Shown: one piece after another, positions 8,737 to 18,719 of the stretch
Layout: each line of letters starts with the position of its first letter
Numbering within the stretch: position 1 is the first letter of the stretch
Source: Pseudonocardia petroleophila
GTDB lineage: Bacteria > Actinomycetota > Actinomycetes > Mycobacteriales > Pseudonocardiaceae
Reading direction: 5' to 3'
Assembly: GCF_014235185.1 (NCBI RefSeq)
Contig: NZ_CP060131.1
Span: forward strand, 4,657,501-4,721,500
DNA length: 64,000 nt
Program-made: the position numbers and the translations under genes
Notes under the pieces: generated by a model
Databases searched by the model: none
What the model saw: the letters and a program-made list of their open reading frames with translations, nothing else
What the model was told of the DNA's origin: nothing

Positions 8737-9656
8737 GTGCGCAGCTCCCGGCCGGTCAGTTCGAGGAACACGTCCTCCAGGCTGCGCCGGGCGACCTGCA
8801 CGTCGTCGGCGAGCGCGCCCTGCTCGGCGCACCACGAGGTGATCACCGACAGCACCGCCGGGTTGATCCGGCCCTGCACGAGGTAGCGGCCGGCGATCGG
8901 CTCCGCGGCGCCGTAGCCGTCGGGCAGGGCGGCGCGCAGACCGTCGAGGTCCATCCCGGCGCGGGCGCGGAAGCGCAGCTCCTGCTGCTCGCCCGCGGTG
9001 AGGACGGCCGGTGTGCCGTGCGCGACGACGCGGCCGTCGTCGACGATCACGACGTCGTCGGCCAGCGCCTCGGCCTCCTCCATGAGGTGGGTGGTGAGCA
9101 GGACGGCGACGCCGTCGCGGCGCAGCGCGGAGATCAGGTCCCAGACCAGGCGGCGGCCCTGGGGGTCCATGCCTGCGGTCGGCTCGTCGAGGAACACCAG
9201 CTCCGGCCGGCCGACGACCGCGCAGGCGAGCGCGAGCCGCTGCTGCTGCCCGCCGGAGAGGCGCTTGTAGGGGGTGCGCCCGCAGGAGTCGAGCCCGAGG
9301 ACCCCGGACAGCCAGCCGACGTCGAGGGGGTGGGCGGCGCAGGCCGCGACCACCCGCAGCATCTCCCCGGCGTGCACGCCCGGGTAGGCGCCGCCGCCCT
9401 GGGGCATCACCCCGATCCGGGCGCGCAGCGCGTCGGGCGCCCCCGCCGGGTCGACGCCGAGCACCCGCACCTCGCCCGCGTCGGCGGTGGCGAACCCGGT
9501 GCACACCTCGACGGTGGTGGTCTTGCCCGCGCCATTGGGCCCGAGCAGGGCCAGCACGGAGGCGGCGGGCAGCTCGAGGTCGAGCCCGTCGACCGCGGTC
9601 GTCCGGCCGTAGCGCTTGACCAGGCCACGGACGGACACGGCGGGGTGCGGACTCAC
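8733..9656 (-). CDS. ABC exporter ATP-binding protein
   Basis: This 307-residue ATPase has Walker A GPNGAGKTT near residue 40, signature LSGGQQQRLALA near 135, Walker B LVFLDEPTAGMDP near 155 and switch TTHLMEEAE. These motifs are of the drug/lipid exporter class (CcmA/DrrA-like). The C-terminal 80 residues form the usual accessory domain ending in LEDVFLELTGRELR. It partners the overlapping downstream permease. The start lies 10 bases after the stop of mptB on the same strand, so mptB, ATPase, permease and possibly ctaA look like one transcription unit. Confidence 0.92.
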   Translation of the reverse strand: MSPHPAVSVRGLVKRYGRTTAVDGLDLELPAASVLALLGPNGAGKTTTVEVCTGFATADAGEVRVLGVDPAGAPDALRARIGVMPQGGGAYPGVHAGEMLRVVAACAAHPLDVGWLSGVLGLDSCGRTPYKRLSGGQQQRLALACAVVGRPELVFLDEPTAGMDPQGRRLVWDLISALRRDGVAVLLTTHLMEEAEALADDVVIVDDGRVVAHGTPAVLTAGEQQELRFRARAGMDLDGLRAALPDGYGAAEPIAGRYLVQGRINPAVLSVITSWCAEQGALADDVQVARRSLEDVFLELTGRELRT

Positions 9657-9666
9657 GGGGGTGAGT

Positions 9667-11268
9667 CTAGAGAGGTGCCCCCGGGGTGTCCTGAGGGCGA
9701 CCCGCCGGGACGCGCCCCGGCCAGGCGTCGACGTCGACCCCGGTGCGCCCGGCCAGGCTGCGCCGCACCACGAGCAGGGACAGTGCGAGCACCAGCAGCC
9801 CGGCGATGATGGCCATGGGCAGCTGGTAGGCGCGGAAGTTGAAGTCGGCCCCCGTCGGCGGCACGACGATCGCGAGGATGCCGGAGATCACCAGCATCGC
9901 CCGCCGCGCCTTGGGCATCGCCTTCGTGGCGGCCAGCGGGATGACCGCCCAGAGCAGGTACCAGGGGTGCACGATCGGGCTCAGCACCACGACCGCGGCC
10001 ATCCCGGCGGCCATGCCGGTGATGGCGTCGAGCCGCCCGCGCAGCACGGCGAGCATCAGCCACCCGGCCAGCAGCGCGGCCAGCACCAGCCCGGCCGCGC
10101 GGGTGAGGGAGAGCACGGCGTCGGTGTGGTCGCCCAGGCCGCCGAGGATGATGCCGACCTGCCCGCCGAGCAGCCCGAAGTCGGTGGAGATCGACAGCCA
10201 GCTGCGGATCAGGCTGGGCGCGCCCAGCGCGTCGAGCCAGCGCAGGCCCAGGCCGGTGCCGTAGCCGAAGACCGCGTAGACCAGCGCCGCGATCGCGGTG
10301 AACAGCGCGGCCGCGATCGCGACGTCGCGCACCCGCCCGCCGCGCCGCCGCGCCCACTCGATGCCGAGGAACCCCAGCGCGAGCAGCGCGGGCAGCTTCA
10401 CCGCCGAGGCCAGCACGATGAGCACGCCGCCGCCGAGCAGGTGCGGATCCCACCAGCGCTCGCCCGCGCGCAGGCCCACCTCGAACCCGACGAGCATCAG
10501 GCCGACCATCAGCGACTCGTTGTGCATGCCGCTGACCAGGTGGAACAGCACCAGCGGGTTGGCGACGCCGAGCCACATCGCGAGCCCAACGTCGAGCCCA
10601 CAGCGCCGCGCGAGCTTCGGCAGCACCCACACGATCATCGCCACGCCGACCAGGGCCAGCGCCCGGTGCGCGAACACCCCGGCGACGATGTCGTTGCCGG
10701 TGAGCGCGGTGATCCCGCGGCCGAGCACGAGGAAGAACGGGCCGTACGGGGCGCCGGTGTCGCGCCAGATCGTGGGGATGGACCGCACCAGCGGGTCGTC
10801 GACGCCGAACGCCTCGGCCGGGCCGAGCGTGTACGGGTCGAGCCCGCGGGCCAGCGTGGCGCTCTGCGCGAGGTAGCTGTAGACGTCGCGGGAGAACAGC
10901 GGCGGCGCCAGCGCGAGCGGGATCGCCCACAGCACCGCGGTGCGGCCGAGCTGGGCCCGGGTCGGGGCCGGGGCGACGGCGCCGTTCTCGCGCAGCATCT
11001 TGCCGATCCACAGCCAGGCCAGCACGACCATGCCGATGCCGGCGTAGGTGATGGCGATGGCGACCGTGGCGTTGCGGCTGGGCAGGCTGAGCACCCGGAT
11101 GCCGAACAGCGGGTTGGGGACGGGCAGGGCGCCGGACCCGAGCGCGCCCCCCGCCATCAGCAGCGACCCGACGAGCCCGAACAGCCGGGCGGTGCGGCTC
11201 GGGTCGCGCGCGGGCGGCGACGGCGGACCCTCGTCCACGATCGTGTCGTCCACCCCGGGTGCGGCCAT
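9667..11268 (-). CDS. mptB: Polyprenol-phosphate-mannose alpha-1,6-mannosyltransferase (MptB-like)
   Basis: This GT-C type glycosyltransferase of 533 residues has more than ten hydrophobic segments. It carries the family segment FSRDVYSYLAQSATLARGLD, which holds the acidic catalytic motif after the first membrane helix, and the MHNESLMVGLMLVG segment. MptB builds the alpha-1,6-mannan core of lipomannan from polyprenyl-phosphate mannose on the outer face of the membrane. The ATG at 11266-11268 is chosen; the frame is open further upstream but crosses the sufR promoter. The gene is divergent from sufR with 94 bases between starts, exactly the Rv1459c/Rv1460 arrangement known from mycobacteria. 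Confidence 0.88.
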   Translation of the reverse strand: MAAPGVDDTIVDEGPPSPPARDPSRTARLFGLVGSLLMAGGALGSGALPVPNPLFGIRVLSLPSRNATVAIAITYAGIGMVVLAWLWIGKMLRENGAVAPAPTRAQLGRTAVLWAIPLALAPPLFSRDVYSYLAQSATLARGLDPYTLGPAEAFGVDDPLVRSIPTIWRDTGAPYGPFFLVLGRGITALTGNDIVAGVFAHRALALVGVAMIVWVLPKLARRCGLDVGLAMWLGVANPLVLFHLVSGMHNESLMVGLMLVGFEVGLRAGERWWDPHLLGGGVLIVLASAVKLPALLALGFLGIEWARRRGGRVRDVAIAAALFTAIAALVYAVFGYGTGLGLRWLDALGAPSLIRSWLSISTDFGLLGGQVGIILGGLGDHTDAVLSLTRAAGLVLAALLAGWLMLAVLRGRLDAITGMAAGMAAVVVLSPIVHPWYLLWAVIPLAATKAMPKARRAMLVISGILAIVVPPTGADFNFRAYQLPMAIIAGLLVLALSLLVVRRSLAGRTGVDVDAWPGRVPAGRPQDTPGAPL

Positions 11269-11349
11269 GCCGGGAGCGTATCGACCTGCCGCGACGTGAA
11301 GCGCCTCACCCGTGGCGGGGGGTGCCTTTGCCGTCCTCGGCGATATAGG

Positions 11350-11363
11350 CAACACTGGCGTTG
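11350..11363 (+). promoter_or_regulatory. Candidate SufR operator, CAAC-N6-GTTG
   Basis: CAACACTGGCGTTG fits the published cyanobacterial SufR operator pattern CAAC-N6-GTTG exactly. Its last base is the first base of the sufR GTG start, and a possible -10 element (TATAGG) lies just upstream at 11344-11349. Binding of Fe-S-loaded SufR here would directly block its own transcription and that of sufBDCSUT. Confidence 0.75.
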
Positions 11364-12126
11364 TGAAAACAACCGGCACCCCCGTTCTCGGGACCGTCGG
11401 TGTGCCCGTCCAGGCGGGGGGGCCCACCGACGGTCGCACCCGCGAGTCGGTCGCCCGCCTGCTCATGGAGCAGGGACCGATCACCGCGGCCGACGTCGCC
11501 GCGGCGCTGGAGCTGTCCTCGCCCGCCGTGCGCCGGCACCTCGACGCACTCCTCGCCGACGGCGAGGCCGACGTGCGCGACGCCCCCCGCCGGGGCCCGC
11601 GCGGCCGGGGGCGTCCCCCGAGGCAGTACCTGCTCACCGACGCCGGCCGGGCGCGCTTCGGCCACGGCTACGACGACCTCGCGGTCGCCGCGCTGCGCTA
11701 CCTGGCCGAGCACGGGGGCCCGGACGCCGTCGAGGGCTTCGCGCAGAGCCGCGTCGAGGAGCTCCTCGGCGACGGCATCGCGACGGTCACCGCGGCGCAC
11801 GGCGCCGACGCCCGGGTCGAGGCACTGGCCGACGTGCTCACCGCGCGCGGCTACGCGGCCCAGGCCCGGTCGGCGGGCACCGGCCCCGGCGGGCACGGCG
11901 TCCAGCTGTGCCAGCACCACTGCCCGGTCGCGCACGTCGCGGCCGAGTTCCCGGCGCTGTGCGAGGCCGAGACCCACGCCTTCGCGGAGCTGCTCGGCAC
12001 CCACGTGCAGCGCCTCGCGACCATCGCCCGCGGAGATTCCGCGTGCACCACCCACGTCCCTCTGGATCCTCCCGAGATCCGGCGGAGCACGACAACCACC
12101 ACGATCCCGAGAGGGAGACAGCCCGA

Positions 12127-12130
<4 letters not shown>
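11363..12130 (+). CDS. sufR: SufR, Fe-S cluster-sensing transcriptional repressor of the suf operon
   Basis: This 255-residue regulator has a DeoR/ArsR-like winged helix near residues 30-65 (GPITAADVAAALELSSPAVRR) followed by a basic wing. The C-terminal half contains the cysteine-rich segment LCQHHCPVAHVAAEFPALC, whose cysteines would hold the regulatory [Fe-S] cluster. SufR represses suf genes when its cluster is intact. The likely start is GTG 11363 (VKTTGTP); the longer frame from 11312 would run through the operator and promoter-like sequence. The stop overlaps the sufB ATG. It heads the suf operon and is orthologous in position to Rv1460. Confidence 0.92.
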
Positions 12131-13553
<1,423 letters not shown>

Positions 13554-13557
<4 letters not shown>

Positions 13558-14732
13558 CCGACGTAGTTTCCGGCCTCGCCCCCGAGCTGGCCGGCGCGAA
13601 GAAGGGCATGGGCTCCAAGCCCCTGGCCAGCGCGAGCGAGCGCTTCACCGCCTACGACGTGGACGCCTTCGAGGTCCCCAGCGGCCGCGAGGAGAACTGG
13701 CGCTTCACGCCGAAGCGCCGCCTGCGCGGCCTGTGGGAGACCACGTCGTTCGAGGCGTCGGCCACGGTCACGGTGGGCGACGCCGGTGCGGCGGGCGTGG
13801 CGGTCGAGACCGTCGGCCGCGACGACGCGCGGATCGGCGAGGGCGGCGTCCCCGCCGACCGCATCGCCGCCGCGGCGTGGTCGGCGTTCACCGAGGCCAC
13901 CGTCGTCACCCTCGACGGCACGCCCGAGCCGGTGACGATCTCGGTCACCGGCCCGGGCGAGGGCGCGGTCGCGGTGGGGCACGTGCAGATCCGCACGACC
14001 CCGCACACGGTCGCCACCGTCGTCGTGGAGAACAGCGGCTCCGGCACGCTGGCCGACAACCTCGAGGTCGTGCTGGCCGACGGCTCCACGCTGCACCTCG
14101 TGGTCACCGAGGAGTGGGCCGACGACGCCGTGCACACGGGCTCGCACCACTTCTCGATCGGCCGCGACGCCACGCTGCGCGGTGTCGCCGTGCAGCTCGG
14201 CGGAGACCTGGTGCGCATCGTGTCGACCGTGAACTACCGCGGCCCCGGCGGCGACGCCGAGCTGCTGGGCCTGGGCTACGCCGACGCGAACCAGCACCTC
14301 GAGCAGCGGCTGCTCGTCGACCACGGCGTGCCGCAGTGCACGAGCAACGTGCTCTACAAGAACGCCCTGCAGGGCGACGGGGCCCACACCGTCTGGATCG
14401 GCGACGTGCTGATCCGCGCGGCCGCGGAGAACACCGAGACCTTCGAGTTCAACCGCAACCTCGTGCTCACCACCGGCGCCCGCGCCGACTCGGTGCCGAA
14501 CCTGGAGATCGAGACCGGCGAGATCGTCAGCGCCGGGCACGCCAGCGCCACCGGCCGCTTCGACGACGAGCAGCTGTTCTACCTGCAGAGCCGCGGCATC
14601 CCCGAGGACGCGGCCCGGCGCCTGGTCGTGCGCGGCTTCTTCGGCGAGATCCTGTCCAAGATCACCCTGCCCGACCTGCGCGAACGGCTGGAGGCGGCCG
14701 TCGAGGCCGAGCTCGCCGTCGTCGGCGTCTGA
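13554..14732 (+). CDS. sufD: SufD, Fe-S cluster assembly subunit
   Basis: This 392-residue SufD has a divergent N-terminal helical part and a conserved beta-helix core. The core includes YKNALQGDGAHTVWIGDVLI and FEFNRNLVLTTGARADSVPN, followed by GHASATGRFDDEQLFYLQSR, which mirrors the end of SufB. It pairs with SufB and binds one SufC in the SufBC2D scaffold. The ATG at 13554 overlaps the sufB TGA, so the two are translationally coupled. Confidence 0.95.
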
Positions 14733-14758
14733 CACCACCACACACGGAGCACTCACAC

Positions 14759-15520
14759 ATGTCCACCTTGGAGATCAAGGACCTGCACGTCTCGATCGCG
14801 GTCGACGGCGGCACCAAGGAGATCCTCACGGGGGTCGACCTGACGATCGAGTCCGGCCAGACCCACGCGATCATGGGGCCGAACGGCTCGGGCAAGTCCA
14901 CGCTCGCCTACGCGATCGCCGGGCACCCGAAGTACGACGTCACCTCCGGCGAGATCCTGCTCGACGGCGTCGACGTGCTGTCGATGAGCGTCGACGAGCG
15001 CGCCCGCGCCGGCCTGTTCCTCGCCATGCAGTACCCGGTCGAGGTCCCCGGCGTGTCCACGGCCAACTTCCTGCGCTCCGCGGCCACCGCGGTCCGCGGC
15101 GAGGCGCCGAAGCTGCGCACCTGGGTCAAGGAGGTCAAGGGCGCGATGGCCGACCTCGACATCGACCCCGCGTTCGTCGACCGCAACGTCAACGAGGGCT
15201 TCTCCGGCGGCGAGAAGAAGCGCCAGGAGGTGCTGCAGCTCTCGCTGCTCAAGCCCAAGTTCGCGGTGCTCGACGAGACCGACTCCGGCCTCGACGTCGA
15301 CGCCCTGCGCGTCGTCTCCGACGGCGTCAACCGCTACCGCGCGGGCGGCGAGACCGGCGTCCTGCTGATCACGCACTACACGCGGATCCTGCAGCACATC
15401 CGCCCCGACGTCGTGCACGTCTTCGCCGGTGGCCGGGTCGTCGAGTCCGGCGGCCCCGAGCTGGCCGACGAGCTGGAGAAGAACGGGTACGAGCGGTTCA
15501 CGAAGGCTGCTGCCGTCTGA
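14759..15520 (+). CDS. sufC: SufC, Fe-S assembly ATPase
   Basis: This 253-residue soluble ABC ATPase has Walker A GPNGSGKST near residue 40, signature FSGGEKKRQEVLQ near 145, Walker B FAVLDETDSGLD and a switch region ITHYTRIL. The DETDSGLD variant of Walker B is characteristic of SufC. It drives conformational changes in SufB/SufD during cluster formation. A short 26-base gap separates it from sufD, with GGAG ahead of the ATG. The stop TGA shares its last base with the sufS ATG. Confidence 0.96.
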   Translation: MSTLEIKDLHVSIAVDGGTKEILTGVDLTIESGQTHAIMGPNGSGKSTLAYAIAGHPKYDVTSGEILLDGVDVLSMSVDERARAGLFLAMQYPVEVPGVSTANFLRSAATAVRGEAPKLRTWVKEVKGAMADLDIDPAFVDRNVNEGFSGGEKKRQEVLQLSLLKPKFAVLDETDSGLDVDALRVVSDGVNRYRAGGETGVLLITHYTRILQHIRPDVVHVFAGGRVVESGGPELADELEKNGYERFTKAAAV

Positions 15521-16767
15521 TGGACGTCCAGAAGATCCGGGCGGACTTCCCGATCCTCGCGCGCACCGTGCGCGGGGGTCGGCCCCTGGTCTACCTCGAC
15601 TCCGGGGCCACCGCGCAGCGGCCGCGGCAGGTGCTCGACGCGGAGCGCAGCTTCCTCGAGCAGCACAACGCGGCCGTGCACCGCGGCGCGCACCAGCTCG
15701 CCGAGGAGGCCACCGACGCCTACGAGTCGGCCCGCGCGCGGATCGCCGCGTTCGTCGGGGCCGACCCGGGCGAGGTCGTGTTCGTCAAGAACGCCACCGA
15801 GGGCATCAACCTCGTGGCGTACGCGATGGGCAACGCCGCGGGCTTCCCGGGCGCGGAGCGCTTCGAGATCGGCGCGGGCGACGAGATCGTCGTCACCGGG
15901 CTCGAGCACCACGCCAACCTGGTGCCGTGGCAGGAGCTGTGCCGCCGCACCGGAGCCGTCCTGAAGTGGTTCGAGGTCTCCGAGGACGGTCGCATCGACC
16001 TCGACAGCGACCCGATCACCGAGCGCACGAAGATCGTCGCGTTCGCGCACCAGTCCAACGTGCTCGGCACGATCCTCCCGGTCGAGGAGCTGACCCGGCG
16101 GGCGAAGGCGGTCGGCGCGCTGGTGCTGCTCGACGCCTGCCAGTCGGTGCCGCACATGCCGGTCAACCTCACCGAGCTCGGCGTCGACTTCGCGGTGTTC
16201 TCCGGGCACAAGATGCTCGGGCCGTCCGGGGTCGGCGTGCTCTACGGGCGTGCCGAGCTCCTCGCCGCGATGCCGCCGTTCCTCACCGGCGGGTCGATGA
16301 TCGAGATGGTGCGGATGGAGGGGTCGACCTACGCCCCGCCGCCGCAGCGCTTCGAGGCAGGGGTGCCGATGACGTCGCAGGCCGTGGGCCTCGCGGCGGC
16401 CGTCGACTACCTGAACGAGATCGGGATGGAGTCGGTGCACGCCCACGAGCTGGAGCTCACCGCTCTCGCGATCGAGGGCCTGTCGGCGATCCCCGGGGTC
16501 CGCGTGCTGGGCCCGGTCACCACCGACGACCGCGGCGGCGCCGTGGCGTTCGTCGTCGACGGGGTGCACGCGCACGACGTCGGCCAGGTGCTCGACGACC
16601 GCGGTGTCGCGATCCGCGTCGGGCACCACTGCGCGTGGCCGCTGCACCGACGCTTCGGGGTGGCCGCCACCGTCCGGGCGTCGTTCCACGTCTACAACAC
16701 GCCGGACGAGGTCACGGCTCTGGTCGAGGGCGTGCAGGCGGCCCGCGAGTTCTTCGGGGTGGCGTAG
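15520..16767 (+). CDS. sufS: SufS, cysteine desulfurase
   Basis: This 415-residue PLP enzyme of the class V aminotransferase fold removes sulfur from cysteine for cluster assembly. Seen are the substrate segment HNAAVHRGAHQL, the cofactor lysine region in DFAVFSGHKMLGPSG near residue 228, and the sulfur-accepting cysteine in VGHHCAWPL near residue 370, in the short-loop context of group II desulfurases. The partner SufU is encoded immediately downstream with no gap, as expected for the SufS-SufU pairs of Gram-positive bacteria. Confidence 0.95.
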   Translation: MDVQKIRADFPILARTVRGGRPLVYLDSGATAQRPRQVLDAERSFLEQHNAAVHRGAHQLAEEATDAYESARARIAAFVGADPGEVVFVKNATEGINLVAYAMGNAAGFPGAERFEIGAGDEIVVTGLEHHANLVPWQELCRRTGAVLKWFEVSEDGRIDLDSDPITERTKIVAFAHQSNVLGTILPVEELTRRAKAVGALVLLDACQSVPHMPVNLTELGVDFAVFSGHKMLGPSGVGVLYGRAELLAAMPPFLTGGSMIEMVRMEGSTYAPPPQRFEAGVPMTSQAVGLAAAVDYLNEIGMESVHAHELELTALAIEGLSAIPGVRVLGPVTTDDRGGAVAFVVDGVHAHDVGQVLDDRGVAIRVGHHCAWPLHRRFGVAATVRASFHVYNTPDEVTALVEGVQAAREFFGVA

Positions 16768-17220
16768 ATGCAGCTCGAACAGATGTACCAGGAGATCATC
16801 CTGGACCACTACCGCACGCCGCACGGTGCCGGACTGCGCGAGCCGTACGACACCGAGTCCATGCAGATCAACCCGACCTGCGGCGACGAGATCACCCTGC
16901 GGGTGCGGCTCGACGGCGACACGGTGGCGGAGGTCTCGCACGAGACGCTCGGCTGCTCGATCAGCCAGGCGTCGGCGTCGGTGCTCACCGACCTCGTCGT
17001 CGGCCGGTCCGTCGGCGAGTCGATGAAGATCCTCCAGGCGTTCCAGGAGATGGCGCAGGGGCGCGGCAAGGTCGAGCCCGACGAGGACGTGCTCGGCGAC
17101 GGCGTCGCGTTCGCCGGCGTCGCGAAATACCCGGCGCGGGTCAAGTGTGCGCTGCTCGGGTGGATGGCGTTCAAGGACGCGGTCATCCGGGTCGGCGATT
17201 CCAAGGAGGCAACGGCATGA
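16768..17220 (+). CDS. sufU: SufU, zinc-dependent sulfurtransferase / scaffold-like protein
   Basis: This 150-residue SufU (IscU-like) protein has the three conserved cysteines in NPTCGDEITL, LGCSISQAS and VKCALLGW plus the conserved aspartate, the set that binds zinc in SufU. It accepts persulfide sulfur from SufS. It carries the extra loop of about 18 residues between the second and third cysteines that separates SufU from IscU. The start follows the sufS TAG directly, and its stop overlaps the ATG of sufT. Confidence 0.95.
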   Translation: MQLEQMYQEIILDHYRTPHGAGLREPYDTESMQINPTCGDEITLRVRLDGDTVAEVSHETLGCSISQASASVLTDLVVGRSVGESMKILQAFQEMAQGRGKVEPDEDVLGDGVAFAGVAKYPARVKCALLGWMAFKDAVIRVGDSKEATA

Positions 17221-17654
17221 GCGAGACCACCGAGACGGCGGAGACGACCGAGACGACCGGGGCGGCGACGACCGGGTCCGACGACGTCGTCCGCGGGGCG
17301 GCGGGCATGCCCGAGCCGCCCGCCGCGGCCGACGGCCCGTCGGTCGACGACCTCGAGGAGGCCATGCGCGACGTGGTCGACCCCGAGCTCGGCATCAACG
17401 TCGTCGACCTGGGCCTGGTGTACGGCATCCAGGCCACCGACGGCGTCGCCACGATCGACATGACCCTGACCAGCGCGGCCTGCCCGCTCACCGACGTCAT
17501 CGAGGAGCAGACCCGCTCCGCGCTGACCGGGGGCGGCACCGGCGGCCTGGTCAACGACATCAAGATCAACTGGGTCTGGATGCCGCCGTGGGGCCCGGAG
17601 AAGATCACCGAGGACGGCCGCGAGCAGCTGCGGGCGCTCGGCTTCCGCGTCTGA
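17217..17654 (+). CDS. sufT: SufT, DUF59/MIP18-family Fe-S maturation protein
   Basis: This protein of 145 residues has a low-complexity Thr/Glu-rich N-terminal tail (about 45 residues) followed by the MIP18/DUF59 domain. The domain includes the motif DPELGINVVDLGLVYGI and the cysteine in LTSAACPLTD. SufT family members help mature Fe-S proteins. The gene is the last of the suf operon, with its ATG overlapping the sufU stop; a perfect hairpin follows 16 bases after its stop. Confidence 0.93.
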   Translation: MSETTETAETTETTGAATTGSDDVVRGAAGMPEPPAAADGPSVDDLEEAMRDVVDPELGINVVDLGLVYGIQATDGVATIDMTLTSAACPLTDVIEEQTRSALTGGGTGGLVNDIKINWVWMPPWGPEKITEDGREQLRALGFRV

Positions 17655-17669
17655 CCGCACCCCTGGACA

Positions 17670-17701
17670 GGACCCCCGTCGGCTAGGTTCGACGGGGGTC
17701 C
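17670..17701 (+). terminator. Perfect hairpin after the suf operon
   Basis: A perfect 12-base inverted repeat (GGACCCCCGTCG and its complement) with an 8-base loop lies just after the sufT stop. There is no T-run, which is common for GC-rich actinobacterial terminators. It separates the suf operon from the LLM oxidoreductase gene on the same strand. Confidence 0.8.
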
Positions 17702-17724
17702 GGTTCGTTCACGGGGGGTGTCGG

Positions 17725-18642
17725 GTGCGGCTGGGAGCGATGCTGCGGCGGGAGGTGCTCCCGGAGCACACCGCCGCCTACGCGCGGGGCGTCGAGCGGC
17801 TCGGCTTCGACGAGCTGTGGGTCGTCGAGGACTGCTTCTACGCCGGCGGGGTCGCCGCGGGGGCGGTCGCGCTGGCGTCCACGGAGCGGATCGCGGTGGG
17901 CCTGGGCGTCCTGCCCGCCGTGATGCGCAACCCGGCGGCGACCGCGCTGGAGATCGCCGCGCTGGCGCGGATGTTCCCCGGGCGGCTGCGCGCGGGGATC
18001 GGGCACGGCGTCACCTCGTGGATGCACCAGATCGGCGCGTTCCCCTCCTCGCAGCTCGCGGCGCTGGAGGAGACGACGTCGGCGGTGCGGGCGCTGCTGC
18101 GGGGGGAGCGGGTCACCGTCGACGGCCGCCACGTCCACCTCGACGACGTCGCGCTGGAGTTCCCGCCACCCGTCGTCCCGCCGGTGGCGACCGGCGTGCG
18201 CGGCCCGCGGTCGCTGCGCGTCTCGGGGCGGGTCGCCGACGGCACGGTGCTCACCGAGCTGTCGGTCCCGTCCTACGTGCGCCGGGCGCGGGAGCGCATC
18301 GACGAGGGTCGCGCGGAGGCCGGGCGCACCGACGCCCACCACGTCACCGTGTACGCCTTCGCCGCCCCCGACCGCGACGACGTCCGCGCGCTGGTGGCCG
18401 ACGGCCTGCGCGACGGCGGGTCGTCCGGGCAGTGGGGTGACCTCGACGTGACGGCACCGGTCGCGGCCGGGGACCTGCCCGACTCCTGGCTCGACGAGCT
18501 GACGGTCTCCGGGCCCGCCGCCCGCCGCTCCCTCGACGCCCTGCGCGACGCGGGCGCCGACACGGTGGTGCTGATCCCCGCGGCGGAGGACCCCGACGAG
18601 GCGCTGGCGCAGCTCGCGGCCCTGCGCGGCGCGCTGACCTGA
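17725..18642 (+). CDS. LLM class flavin-dependent oxidoreductase (luciferase-like)
   Basis: This 305-residue protein has a TIM-barrel luciferase-like fold. The N-terminus RLGAMLRREVLPEHTAAYA, the segment IAVGLGVLPAVMRNPA and the FPGRLRAGIGHGV motif are typical of F420- or FMN-dependent members. The substrate cannot be told. The start is GTG 17725, preceded by a G-rich ribosome-site-like run. The gene lies between the suf terminator and a convergent GH1 gene and has no obvious operon partner. Confidence 0.85.
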   Translation: MRLGAMLRREVLPEHTAAYARGVERLGFDELWVVEDCFYAGGVAAGAVALASTERIAVGLGVLPAVMRNPAATALEIAALARMFPGRLRAGIGHGVTSWMHQIGAFPSSQLAALEETTSAVRALLRGERVTVDGRHVHLDDVALEFPPPVVPPVATGVRGPRSLRVSGRVADGTVLTELSVPSYVRRARERIDEGRAEAGRTDAHHVTVYAFAAPDRDDVRALVADGLRDGGSSGQWGDLDVTAPVAAGDLPDSWLDELTVSGPAARRSLDALRDAGADTVVLIPAAEDPDEALAQLAALRGALT

Positions 18643-18653
18643 CCGGCGCGCCC

Positions 18654-18695
18654 GCCACCGGCACCCGGTGACCGGGGTCGACCGGGCTCGGTGGC
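18654..18695. terminator. Possible bidirectional terminator between convergent genes
   Basis: GCCACCG and CGGTGGC (18654-18660, 18689-18695) enclose a tighter hairpin CCCGG-TGA-CCGGG at 18664-18676, between the LLM gene and the convergent GH1 gene. The structure is weaker than the other hairpins in this window. Confidence 0.4.
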
Positions 18696-18719
18696 CGCCC
18701 CGGACGCGACGGGCGGGGT

